A stretch of 64,000 nt of DNA from Blumeriella jaapii (taxonomy: Eukaryota; Ascomycota; Leotiomycetes; Helotiales; Drepanopezizaceae). This document shows, piece by piece, positions 24,010 to 34,273 of this stretch. The notes beneath the pieces are model-generated. The model saw only the letters and a program-made list of their open reading frames with translations, searched no databases and was not told the DNA's origin. How positions within the stretch are numbered: position 1 is the first letter of the stretch; every line of letters starts with the position of its first letter. The stretch is taken from NCBI GenBank assembly GCA_009599575.1, contig VWND01000008.1, positions 1,054,001 through 1,118,000 of the forward strand, written 5' to 3'. Position numbers and translations under genes: made by a program.

Positions 24010-25073
24010 CTATCCTGTGTATGGCACGCTTCCAGCAGCAGTCACCACGGGCAACTGCTCCATCAACGCCTCTACAGCCCAGCGCAACGTCGTCTCCATA
24101 TCCCTATCCAGCTCCCCCTCCTGACACCGGATGCCTTCCTCGCCAAACACACTCGCCTTGACCGGCCCCTCCACATCGCCCCCTTCAAACATCCACGCGT
24201 GGTCCTCCACATAGTTCGGCCACACAATCTGCTCCACATACCCAGGCGGGTCCTCCCAGAAGCCCTCCAGCGTGACGTACCCACTCCGCGCCTGGCGTCT
24301 GGCCTTTGCCTTCTCATAACTCACTCTCAGGAACAGCTTGACGTCCATCAGCGGCTGCACGGCCTTCATCTCCTTCGAGTACAGCAGGAAGCCGTCAAAC
24401 ACGCACAGGCGCAGCTTGTCCAAGATACCGTGTCCGGGGTGGCCTGGCTCCATCCATGTCGCGACGCGGGTTTTGAGAGCCGCAATGGTGGCGGCGGAGA
24501 CGGGACATGCGCCGATGGCGTTCTGGTCTTCTTTGGAGTCAAGGGAGGGCTGTGAGCGGGTAAGCATGGCTGCTTCTGCGCGAGAGGGGACGATGATGCC
24601 ATGGTCGGAACGCTGGCTGAAGGTCTGGCAACTGACTGGGAATGTGCCCTCGGCGTGAATGTGCTCGAGGGCTTTGACCATGGTAGGGATGGAGAGCGCG
24701 CCGGCGCAATCCCAATCGAGGAGGCCGTGTTTGGTTGGTAATCTGAAGATGCTTAGCTGGAACTGCGTTCTGATGAGTTGTCTGGGACGGAAAATGAAAG
24801 TGGATAGACGGGTACAGACAGGCTCTTGCAAGGCCTGGGTCCATCATAGGATGCACGAACGAGAGCAATAATCAGGCGGAAGAGGATAAAGAAAGAAGAG
24901 TAAGGAACAAGGTAAAGCGAAATCCCTTACTCTGTCTCGGGCTTGTAGAAGTCGTCTTCGTGAAGAACGAAGCTGTTAGGGAAGATATCTCGCAGCAAGC
25001 GGCTGAGCGTCGTCTTGCCACTGGACGAGCAGCCGCTGATAGCGACTACAATTGCTTTGCGAGAAGTAGCCAT
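24010..25073 (-). CDS. nrk1: nicotinamide riboside kinase
   Basis: Two exons: 25073-24931 and 24742-24010, with a 188-nt GT-AG intron; the product is 291 aa. It opens 'MATSRKAIVVAISGCSSSGK' and has the Walker A P-loop G-C-S-S-S-G-K-T-T at about residues 14-22, then 'LHEDDFYKPETE', and across the splice 'LPTKHGLLDWDCAGAL'. These are the marks of NRK1, which phosphorylates nicotinamide riboside to NMN in the NAD+ salvage route in the cytosol. Later 'LRLCVFDGFLLYS' and 'LFLRVSYEKAKARRQAR' match the rest of the NMRK fold, including the Arg-rich lid. It is longer than the yeast enzyme because of an insert before the second half. It shares orientation with the phosphate transporter but no operon-like link is implied. 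Confidence 0.9.
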
Positions 25074-25604
25074 CGTGGGGTTGGTTGTCTTTGTATTGAA
25101 GATGTCCAGTGGAAAGTCGAGCTTGGAGAATAACAGAAGGTCCGGGGTTCCTCGCTTACAGACTAGCGGCCCCCACTATCGACTCACATCACGCCGTCCG
25201 TTGTTGACATTCACTCCAAGCCAAAGCACACTTATCTAGTCATACCGGAGGTGATGTGAATCGAATCGAGATTTTAATTCACCATTTCTTCGAATGTGAT
25301 TGTCTCAAACTCTGTTTCCGACAGTCATAGCGTGGCACCACGATTTCTATATAACCCGAAGAGCTACGACTTTCACCTGCATTCATTTGCCACACAGCTT
25401 CTCAAATATCTCGCATTGTATTCCAACGACTGAATATCAGGCATATGACCCTTCCATGAGAGCCACTCTTCTAACTTACACCTCCAGAAACAAGTTCCAC
25501 GCCAGCATGAAGTCCGGATGCCTTCCAGCCTTCCAGCCTCCCACAACACTCCTCCGCCTCCACCAAGCACCCATCACTTCATCTGACCCCTCCCGAGACA
25601 AGCT
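25074..25604. other. intergenic, no gene seen
   Basis: Upstream region of the kinase gene and downstream region of the orphan ORF. No conserved frame or strong motif seen. Confidence 0.6.
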
Positions 25605-26393
25605 CTACACGAGCACCGAATCGGAATACCTTCCAATCTCCCCACACCACTTCTTCGTCTCCACCATGAAGACGTCAACCGCGCGATACAGTCTCTGTCC
25701 CCGGATCATCTCCCAACAAAGACAGTCCACAAATTCCTCTTCCAGCCTCCCCCCTTCTTGTGGGGACACGGCGAGTTGCATCTCAGCCAAATGCATAAAA
25801 GCACCGATGATCCACTCAAGCAGTGCCCACAGCCTCCACCCCGCAAGCTTCACCTCCCCAGGTACATTCTTCTCCATCATCCACTCGCAGTGCTCAAGAG
25901 CACTCAACGCCGCCCCCAGTTTCAACACCTTGTCTCCGAAGCGCCGCGCCGTGTGCAGCTGATACGAGCCCTCTCCGAAGACGTGCGCCGTCCAGCCGTA
26001 GATCCACTTCGTCAACGAGCGGCCGTCGAAGACGTTACCGTGGAGGCGGATCGGCCGCCAGAGGGGGTTCCAGAGGGCGCGGAAGTAGCTTGAGGGAATG
26101 CAGTAAAATCGCAGATCGCGCGTCGAAGCCAACGGGAGGTCAGTCTTGTGAATGTGGGCGAAGGCCGATGATGGCTCGGGCTCGTGGTTACGGGAGTTCC
26201 CCATCGCCGACGTCGGGCTCTCCTGCAGCTCTGGATAAACCGACCAGTCTCGGGCCTCGGAGTAAAGGATGAAGCGCAGGTTCTCTGGATCCCTTCCTAC
26301 CGCGCTTCTACCACTTTGAGCCATCATAGCGCCTGCGGTTTCGTCCGAAGACTGCATTGTAGCGTCCTGGTCGTAAGTCGGATTTTGAGACAT
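25605..26393 (-). CDS. hypothetical protein, orphan 262 aa
   Basis: Intact single-exon ORF starting 'MSQNPTYDQDATMQSSDETA'. I do not recognise it. The first ~90 residues are polar and look disordered. The rest is rich in Trp, Leu and charged residues with apparent helices: 'YFRALWNPLWRPIRLHGNVF', 'LTKWIYGWTAHVFGEG', 'WRLWALLEWIIGAFMHLAEM' and a Cys/Trp-containing end 'FVDCLCWEMIRGQRLYRAVD'. There is no signal peptide; the one hydrophobic stretch (about residues 185-205) could be a buried helix rather than a membrane span. Codon use is normal for the window, with G/C third positions, so it is likely a real gene. It lies at the edge of an AT-rich island, which suggests an accessory or lineage-specific gene. 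Confidence 0.65.
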   Translation of the reverse strand: MSQNPTYDQDATMQSSDETAGAMMAQSGRSAVGRDPENLRFILYSEARDWSVYPELQESPTSAMGNSRNHEPEPSSAFAHIHKTDLPLASTRDLRFYCIPSSYFRALWNPLWRPIRLHGNVFDGRSLTKWIYGWTAHVFGEGSYQLHTARRFGDKVLKLGAALSALEHCEWMMEKNVPGEVKLAGWRLWALLEWIIGAFMHLAEMQLAVSPQEGGRLEEEFVDCLCWEMIRGQRLYRAVDVFMVETKKWCGEIGRYSDSVLV

Positions 26394-27712
26394 GCAGAAC
26401 TTGGAATCGATGTTGAAGTGGAAAGTCGGAAGATGAATGATATCCGGGCAGTTGGTATGGCCGTTTCTCGGGGCTTGGGAGGTAAAGGATTTCTATTTAT
26501 GCTCTCAACCAGCAGTGTCGCTGCTAAGAGAGCCTGATTCAGAAGGACGCGTATATGGTGAATGCTAGCGAGGAGTCAACAGGCTCGGGAATGGCAGAGG
26601 GAGGCCCAGTCAGTCAGCAAGTGAATAATTAGTTGCTCGGTAGTCACATTGCAAAAGCAGTGCTGAATCAAGCAGTATACGAATTACAGCTCATTCACGC
26701 TTTCGCGCTTTTGTGAATCATTCTTGTTTTTAACCGCTTCAGTGAATATTTAAGATTTACAATATCAAAAACCCATTGCGTAGAACATGTAATTGCGAAA
26801 AGCGCCGAATATAACGTAATCAAAAAAGCGAATCATTGCATAGGAAAATGAATTTATATATATTTATTGCATTACATCCAAAAATTTACTGCATAATAAT
26901 ATTTTTTAAATAATAAAAAAACTTATCAAAACCGAATCCTGCTTTTCGATTTTCACTACTTTTTTTTGCTTTTGAGAACACGTAAAAAGATAGTATTGTC
27001 AGAGGGCACGATTCACAGTTCTCGGCCAATAGGCCGAGGGCCGAGGGCCGAAAGGGCTGAAGGCAGGGGCTGAGGGCCGAGGGGCTGAAGGCAGGGGCTA
27101 AGGGCCGAAAGCCGAAGCTTTACCGAACTTCCGAACCTTACCGACCTTTCGAAGTAACCACGACCTAGATAAATCCCGGGTATATAACCAGACCGACCCT
27201 TCGTATCCTTACAGATCCTTAAGATTCAGTTCATCGAATGAATGCACTTTCTGCTCCCTGGTTCATTACCGTTCCCCGTCACAAGTATATTTGTATTTAT
27301 TGATAAAATCGAAATATCATATTCATAAATTCACAAGTTTGTTCGATGTATTTTACATTTTCGTTTGTTATATTGAACTTTCCTCGATAACAATCGAAGA
27401 TTCGTATTTGATTCCGAAATGTTAAACGTGCAAAATTACGACAATTTCGTTCAGATGGTTTACGTGTTTTTGTTATATCTTTCGAAGGATATGCGATAGT
27501 TGGGTTATTAATCAAGAAATCATTTTTTTCTTATAACAAAAGAATAGTTGTAAATACGTTTATGTTTGTGATTAGATAATGTTTTTTGAAATAAACACAA
27601 TGAGAAATGTTATATTAATATAATATATCCAATCATATATAAACACATTTATCAAATTTTGATATTGATATATAATTAATACTTTGCTGCTTTTATCCAA
27701 CTTCATCAACGT
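26394..27712. other. AT-rich island with LTR-like remnant
   Basis: From about 26640 the sequence becomes strongly AT-rich with no credible ORF, apart from a GC-rich block at 27020-27130 followed by a promoter-like segment (described separately). The sharp composition change and lack of genes fit a transposon mutated by RIP. Confidence 0.6.
27020..27300. mobile_element. LTR-like remnant
   Basis: A GC-rich stretch of repeated GGCCGAGG/GGGCTGAAGGCA units (27022-27125) is followed by a TATA-like 'GGGTATATAACCAGA' and then 'ATTCAGTT' with 'CGAATGAATGCACTT'. The same order and the same 'CGAATGAATGCACTT' block occur near 63530-63625. This resembles the U3-R-U5 order of an LTR, but I cannot define its ends or a partner LTR. 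Confidence 0.4.
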
Positions 27713-29291
27713 TTACTCAACCAAACTCGGCCCTTTAGAAAACACATTCTCCGGATCATACTTCTTCTTCAACCCAACCAAGCGCTTATAATTCACACCA
27801 AAAACCTCTCTCCCTCCCGCCCCAAGCGAGTCATAGTTCGCATACTCGCCCACGCCCACCCTCGTAACCTCATCCACGCCCTCCTCGTCCCTGATCCTCC
27901 GTTCCAATTCCCGTCTCGCTATCACCGACATCTTCCTCGTCCACTCGCGACACAAGCCATCATTCTCCTCCCTCGTCCAGCCGGGCCCAAACGCGATGTT
28001 GCCGTAGGCGCCGCGGTTCGCGAACGCCGTCGCCGTCTGCGCTACCGCGAGGATCTTCTTGTAGGGGAAGAACTCCAGCAGGATCATGGCGGCCCCCGCG
28101 TCCGGGTGCGCGGTGATGAACGACACATACTCGGAGAAGAGGCGCGCGGCGAACGTGGTGTCCAGCGGAGCGAGGAAGGCGGAGCCTTTCAGAGTGCGTC
28201 GCAGGCCGGGGGCCATCGGGACGTTGAGCATCTCGTTGGCGGCTGGGTAGGGGAGCGTGGAGGTGTTGTTTGTTAAGGGGCTTAAGCGAAGAAGGGGCTC
28301 GTAGTAGGCTTTTCCTTCGGCTTCGGTGCCGTTGTAGAACAGAACAACTAGAACGACCTGCGTTGCTATACTGGTTAGCCGACTGCTCGACGGAGGCATT
28401 TCAACTGCGTTTGTGCTTCGTGGTAAGGGGGATAGGAATGTGATACGCACAGGCTGGTGAGCCGGCGGCGGCGCCGCGAACCCGAGCAGCATCAGAGTCT
28501 TTCCGCTCTCGTCGACGAGCACTTCGTTACCGAACCGAATCAACACATCGAGATGTTCTCTCGCGTAAGCTAGCACGCCCCCCCAGACCGTTTCTCTCTG
28601 CTCGTGAGCACGATAGGTGAACTTCGTGAACACCCCAAAGCCCACGCCGGCGCCCCTCGCGGCCCAGAACAAATCCCGATTCTCCTCCTCCGACGCCGTG
28701 ACGAGGCTCCCGTCCGCAAGCACCAGCTCCGCCGCCAGCAGGTTGTCGATCACCATGCCCACCCGGGGCGTCAGATAGCCGTAGCCGCCGCCGAGCGTGA
28801 GCCCGCCGACGCCCGTGTGGTTCACGGTGCCTCCCACGGCCGCGAGACCGTACTTCGCCGCCTCGCGATCCACGTCCGACCAGAGACAGCCCCCCTCGGC
28901 CGTCACGGTCATGGCCTGCTTGTCCACGGCCACGGCGCGCATGCGCGAGAGGTCGATGACGAGCCCGCCGTCGGTCGACGCGGCGCCGCTGGTGCCGTGG
29001 CCGCCGCCGACGACGGCGAGGTCGAGGCCCTGCGCGCGGCTGAAGAGGAGCGTCTTCGAGACGTCTTCTGCTGTGGCCGGGTATACAACCACGCCCTGTG
29101 AGCTTTTGTTAGAAGCGGATCCGGCTCAGTGCATCAAATGAAGGGCTCGGGAGACGCACGGCGGCTTTCTCAGCGGCTGCAGACCATCTCTTGAGACTCG
29201 CCTTGTAGTCTGGCGACGTCGGCGTCACGATCGCCGCGCCAGCACTCAGCGTCTTCCCGAACGTTTCCACAGCAGTAATATCGACAGACAT
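27713..29291 (-). CDS. FAD-linked oxidoreductase, berberine-bridge enzyme-like
   Basis: Three exons: 29291-29160, 29095-28451 and 28357-27713; introns of 64 and 93 nt. The second intron is a multiple of three and open, so it could be mistaken for coding. Product 473 aa. The FAD-binding (PCMH) domain covers about residues 45-220 with 'LAVVGGGHGTSG', whose His (~77) is the usual 8-alpha-histidyl FAD attachment site. The second covalent site, a Cys in bicovalent members, is replaced here ('VGGTVNHTGVGGLTLGGGYG'), so single attachment is expected. The BBE C-terminal motif is 'EVFGVNYKRLVGLKKKYDPE'. No signal peptide is visible, so an intracellular oxidase is likely. Such enzymes oxidise sugars, alcohols or secondary-metabolite intermediates; the substrate cannot be told. 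It stands alone between AT-rich blocks. Confidence 0.87.
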
Positions 29292-30721
29292 AATCGTAGA
29301 TCTATGTTCTTCTTCCCTTCTTTCTTCAGCTGATAATACCAAATCCAAAGCGATGATTCCTCGCTTTTGAAAGCCGCGGATATAAAGGCATTATAGCGTT
29401 CGTTAGATCTGTACCCTTTTAATAAAAGAGCTGAAAGTCACGGTTCACGATTCAGCTTTGGTTATCAGTCAAAATCCGACATATCATATCGCATACGCTA
29501 ATCCCGAACCCAGACGCCACTTTTGCGAAACGTGAGATATGAAATTGAAACCATTGGCTTGAACTTTTTTTTCGTATACTTCGCTTACGCGCCTTATGTT
29601 TACATACCTCGTCTATTCTACCACCCAGCTTACATCTGTCTCACATCCACGCTTTTTTTTGAAATAATAATTTATTTCGCCCTGTCGCGTTCATCTGTTA
29701 CGTACCAAAGCTGCTATTGCTTCCGGCAAATAACAAGCTTGTTTTAATACTATTTTTATATCAAGCTGAATTTGTATATTCGGAAAGCTAAGCTGGATAA
29801 ATATCTTATCAATCGCTCCTAAGCTCGTCGGACGAAGCGTGCCATATTTATTTCTGAAGCATCAGTTTACAAATCCGAACAAATGCTTTAGCGCATGACC
29901 AAAACACCGCAGTTATATAACCAAATTTTTTATTACTATCGGCATTAAAAATTTGCCAAAAACTAAACAAAGGTTTATTATATCAGTTTATTAAAATTCA
30001 AACTTGGAATGCGTGTATATTATATTAAAACAAAACGAGCACACGTACGCTGTAAACTTCAGCAGTATTGACAATACGTATTGAAAAACGGCTTTCCTCC
30101 GATGTTTTTGTACGCAGCGGCTATTCACCCTAACCGTTTTGAGCATATCCGGCTTTTTATCAGTTGGATTTAACCAGCGGTTGTTTTCGCGTCGTACGTA
30201 TCGAAAACCAAATCTAGCTGAGCTTTTTGGCTTATATATCGTACAAAACTAGAATCTCTCAAATCCATTCAATTAGTTAAAATTTCCTATTTTCAACCGT
30301 TATACGATGTTCTGTACTATAGATTTAACAATTTCTGAAAGCTTTAATCTTTTTTACAAAATGAATCGAAATAAATTCGGCAAAAATCGCTTTATCAAAA
30401 TGGAAAAAAGAAAAAAGTGGCGTTTGATTTTCACAAGCCATGTATACAAACACTTTCCTTTTTCTATCGGTTACCTTTTTTCAGAAATTTCGCGTGCCAG
30501 AAAGCTGTTTCGGAAAGCTTGGAAAGTATGTAATCGAAATAACGGTTTGGATCAAGCAACGTTTTCGCGACAAGGAATCAGAATGTTTCAAGAAAGAATA
30601 AATAGCGTATTAGATAGCAGAGCAAAACACAAGCGTCCAGGTCTGAAAACAGTGAAAAACAGCCGTTTCCAAACCGAGCCTAGATAAGCCATTCACATTC
30701 CACAAACGTTCTTCGTTACGA
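29292..30721. other. AT-rich island, no intact gene
   Basis: Strongly AT-rich with a 126-codon plus-strand frame at 30307-30687 made mainly of Lys, Arg, Phe and Ile, typical of mutated sequence. No known motif. It is the second AT-rich block around the oxidase gene and is probably RIP-affected transposon DNA. Confidence 0.6.
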
Positions 30722-31908
30722 TCAGCCACAATCAATAATATCAAGGGCTGGTCTATCACAAACCTTTCTCCGCGCCTTAAAATCCTCATACAGCCCCAAC
30801 CAGACCTCTTTCTCCCTACAACCCCCTCCCTCGCCCTGCGCGTCACAAGCCGGCTGGTACTTCTCCATGGAATCGCCGGTCGCCTCCCACGGCTTCGGCA
30901 ACGGGTCGTCAGAAAAATGCACCAGTCTCGCCTCCCTCATCACCTCCTCCACATCCCAGGTCTCTCCCCCACTGCCACGGAGCCACTTCGCGTGATCAGC
31001 CGCCCTCAGCTCCCCCGTGAGAAGGGCGTACGTTCGATGCGGCAGCACCAAGCACTCGCGCCCGTACAGCGCGTTCACGATCTCCATGTCATACACGCCC
31101 AGGCGCGCCATCTGCGCAAGCGCTGTTTGCACGCGCGCGAACTCGCCCGCCGAGGGCTGGATGAGCATGACGTGCGAGCTCACGAACGGGCGGTCGAGCC
31201 ACCAGGCGCGCGGCACGACCGCCGTCGCGGCGGGCAGCAGGAAGAGCTCGTCCAGGGCTGCAGGACCGTGGCGTCGGAGTCGAGCACGAGCAGCCGCGCG
31301 TACCGCGTCTGGTTGAAGGCGAGCAGCTTGGTGTAGCTGTCTGCCCAGTTGGGCCCGGCGTAGGCGGCGGCCTCCTCGTGCTGGACGGCGATGGGGACGA
31401 GCGTGGCGCCGTGCTCGTCGCGCGCTTTGCGCAGGAGGCGGCTCTCGGGGCTCTCGGGCGTGGCGTCGGGAGAGGGGTAGGAGGATGGGTAGAGGAGGAG
31501 ACGAGCGGCTCGGCTGTGGAGACGGTGCAGAGTCTCGAAGATCATGACGGAGTTGCAGAGGTAGTCGAGGTTGGTGGCGTATTGCGTGTAAGCAAATCGG
31601 GACCAGTCGACGTCGACGCGGTCCCAGTGTGAAAGGGGGTAGACGGGGGCCGAGAGAGAGCATGAAGGGCCTGTGAGACGAGTCCAGAGGTGCAAGTCGT
31701 GGAGCGTGGAGCGGAAGTAGACGAACAACGTGAGAGCCAGGAAGACGGCGATAGCTACGCGTGCTGGCTTTGACTTGAGAATCTCGAGGATGCTGGGTTT
31801 GGCTGGAGGCGGCGAGTTGAAGTTATCGAGAGGCTCGAAGGTTGGGAAATAAGGCGAGCTTTGCAGAAAGTCCGGGACTTCAGAGTAGGAAGCATGTTTG
31901 CCTTTCAT
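30722..31908 (-). CDS. GT8-family glycosyltransferase (Gnt1-like), frame break
   Basis: Start Met at 31908 ('MKGKHASYSEVPDFLQ'). A single membrane span at about residues 49-66 ('VAIAVFLALTLFVYF') after a short cytosolic tail makes a type II Golgi protein. The lumenal part has 'LLAFNQTRYARLLVLDSDAT', where D-S-D is the metal-binding DXD of GT8 enzymes, then 'LDELFLLPAATAVVPRAWWL', 'SSHVMLIQPS' and 'DMEIVNALYG'. Fungal homologues are annotated as N-acetylglucosaminyltransferases related to yeast Gnt1, which caps N-glycans; donor and acceptor here are inference. The frame breaks at 31255-31257: the minus strand reads CCC where one more base is needed to pass from 'ATVLQP' into 'LDELFLL'. With it the protein is 395 aa. 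Only this lesion is seen. Confidence 0.8.
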
Positions 31909-32313
31909 AACGAGGAATCGTTTATTCGAGGCGGAGCTTGCTTTTGTGAAAAAGAAAAGCAATGTAAGCTTTGAATGATATAAGTATGCTTGAATGCCAA
32001 TAGTAATTGACTCGACGTTCTGCTTTTCAACAGATATACTACTGTACCTACATCCAGTAAGTACAAGCACTCGAATGTAGGAACTGTACTCACCTGGCCG
32101 TGTGTAAAAGTCTTTATGTAAGCTAAGCTTATGATACTCAGAAACTTTGGAAAAGAAAGCGTGTAATATAATGATATACAAATGTTCCAACGACTGACGT
32201 TACCAGCACGATAAGCCGCTCGAAGTCGTTGAAGTCCAAATATCCGAAACCTGTGCCAAGCGACCTGGCTCAAAGATAAGTGGGACGGTCTAACCAATTT
32301 AGATTTCTGCTTT
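31909..32313. other. upstream region of the GT8 gene, AT-rich
   Basis: No gene; presumed promoter of the glycosyltransferase, ending at the LTR element's target site. Confidence 0.5.
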
Positions 32314-32516
32314 TGTGGGTATATGGTGGTGGTTGATCATGCGCACAATCACATGATCACACCACGTGATGGTAGGCTGCAAGCGTGCAGCCCTACCTAC
32401 ATATACTCCGTGCGATAGCTAGTTTACTCCTTAGATCTCTTTCGCAATACAACCACAGTTATTGCAATATCTCAACCCCTGTGTATACACAACCCCCCCC
32501 TTATGTGATACCAACA
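32314..32516. repeat. left LTR, 203 bp
   Basis: Identical to the right copy. It holds two strong inverted repeats: one built on TTGATCATG...CATGATCA near its start and one on GGCTGCA...TGCAGCC about 60 bases in. It also has a CACGTG and an eight-C run near its end. Confidence 0.9.
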
Positions 32517-32626
32517 CTAATCAGTGGTTGACTTCACTGTTAACCACAGAGCAGCTAGGTTTTTACTAAAGAAGAGGTAGCAAAACGGTGCAAAAGGCGA
32601 CCCCTTCCTGCACTTGGAGCTACGCT

Positions 32627-33101
32627 AAGATCGACGACTTCTTCGGAATAGCTGAGATCAGGTACTAGGAGGTGACCCCTTGACTGTACGCGTCCTACAC
32701 GCTCGCGCCTAGCCTGCGCAAAGACAACCAAAATCAACAAAGACACAAGATCGACGACTTCTTCGGAATAGCTGAGATCAGGTACTAGGAGGTGACCCCT
32801 TGACTGTACGCGTCCTACACGCTCGCGCCTAGCCTGCGCAAAGACAACCAAAATCAACAAAGACACAAGATCGACGACTTCTTCGGAATAGCTGAGATCG
32901 AGTACTAGGAGGCGACCCCTTCACTGTACGCGTTTTACACGCTCGCGCCTAGCTTGCGCAACAACCAAAATCAACAAAGACACAAGATCGACGACTTCTT
33001 CGGAATAGCTGAGATCGAGTACTAGGAGGCGACCCCTTTACTGTACGCGTCTTACACGCTCGCGCCAAGCCTGCGCAATCAAAACCAAAATCAACAAAAA
33101 C
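32627..33101. repeat. 120-bp tandem array inside the LTR element
   Basis: Four units start at 32627, 32747, 32867 and 32984, each opening AAGATCGACGACTTCTTCGG. Units 1 and 2 are nearly identical; units 3 and 4 share variants (GAGTACTAGGAGGCGACC); unit 3 is 117 bp and the last decays after 33060. As 120 is a multiple of three, the minus strand shows a frame with 40-residue repeats, but it has no known relatives and probably is not coding. Confidence 0.85.
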
Positions 33102-33251
33102 CCACTTATTTGCGTCAAGCCCGAGCCTGCAGCCTGCGCACCAAAAACAGCAACAACCCAATTCGATTTTGCAACTTCGAAAAAGACGATTACATGTACA
33201 ATTAAAAGGAGTCTAGCTAGCTATGGTTAATCTCTATAAAAGAGTTGCCAG

Positions 33252-33454
33252 TGTGGGTATATGGTGGTGGTTGATCATGCGCACAATCACATGATCACAC
33301 CACGTGATGGTAGGCTGCAAGCGTGCAGCCCTACCTACATATACTCCGTGCGATAGCTAGTTTACTCCTTAGATCTCTTTCGCAATACAACCACAGTTAT
33401 TGCAATATCTCAACCCCTGTGTATACACAACCCCCCCCTTATGTGATACCAACA
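33252..33454. repeat. right LTR, 203 bp
   Basis: Same length and sequence as the left copy, including the C run, which argues for a recent insertion that has escaped RIP. Confidence 0.9.
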
Positions 33455-34273
33455 GCTTTCTTAACTTTTCCTTCCGTTGAAATGGTTTCAAAATTAAGAA
33501 TTGTAAATGTACAGTACCATATTCCTTTTTTTGCCGAATCGATCCCTTTCTATTTGGATTATGGCAGCAACGAGCGCCGACTGGATCACGATACATGAGC
33601 GTTGAGCAGAATTCTTTTCACATTCATATAAACATAATAAAACCAGTAATACGAATGCTATCTTAAACGGCGCGCAATTAGCGCATACGTGAGTTGTTAC
33701 ATAGTTAAACTTGTTGCAAGACAATAGACATCTGTAAATTGAATCCCGTAGCATTATGACTATTAGAAGCATTTTGAACATTCGCTATTTGGCTAATTTT
33801 TTGGATCAATTGCTACAACGTTATGCTTACACCCAAGTCGGCAGACGTATTACCTAAACGCCTTTTGCTTTTGGTTATTGGCAGAATGTAGTCCGATCCA
33901 AAAAGGGTCGCTAAGTCTTGTAAAATACTACAGAAGTCCACTTGAAAGGGGAAAAGGGGGAAGGGTGGGAAGTGCCGGTACGTGTTTGAATCTCGCGAGA
34001 ACAGAAAGATGCTCACGGTACTTACATGCGATTAGGTAAAGAAATGAGAGTGACCAGATCTAAGGAGAGCTAGAAACAGGAGCAAGGGAATTGAGTCAGA
34101 TGCCTACCTGGAAGCTGGCTAGAATGAAAGAGGACGCTTACCCGAGCAGCCAGCACGGAGCACACGGGTGCTTCGATCTTTAAAGGTATTGTCAGCAATG
34201 CATAAGACTTAGATACAAATAGGTAGGAGGCTGCACCTTTTCATCCGCATGCCTCTCATCCTAGGCCGTAACT
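33455..34273. other. intergenic, no gene seen
   Basis: Moderately AT-rich spacer between the LTR element and the Snu66 stop. Only short frames without recognisable content. Confidence 0.55.

Larger units (their letters stand above)
32314..33454. mobile_element. non-autonomous LTR retroelement (TRIM-like), complete
   Basis: Two 203-bp direct repeats, identical by eye (32314-32516 and 33252-33454), start TGTGGG and end CCAACA, so they carry the TG...CA ends of LTRs. The element is flanked by the same five bases, GCTTT, at 32309-32313 and 33455-33459, a target-site duplication. The 735-bp interior encodes no gag, protease, reverse transcriptase or integrase; it is mostly a 120-bp tandem array. 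Size and content fit a terminal-repeat retrotransposon in miniature that relies on another element. I could not assign a tRNA primer site or a clear polypurine tract. Confidence 0.88.

Noticed and set aside
32555..32866. 103-codon minus-strand frame with 40-residue repeats as a gene
   Set aside because: It is generated by the 120-bp tandem array inside a retroelement; no known domain and no start context.
32627..33101. CRISPR-like array
   Set aside because: Units are 117-120 bp and near identical over the full length with no unique spacers; the genome is eukaryotic.
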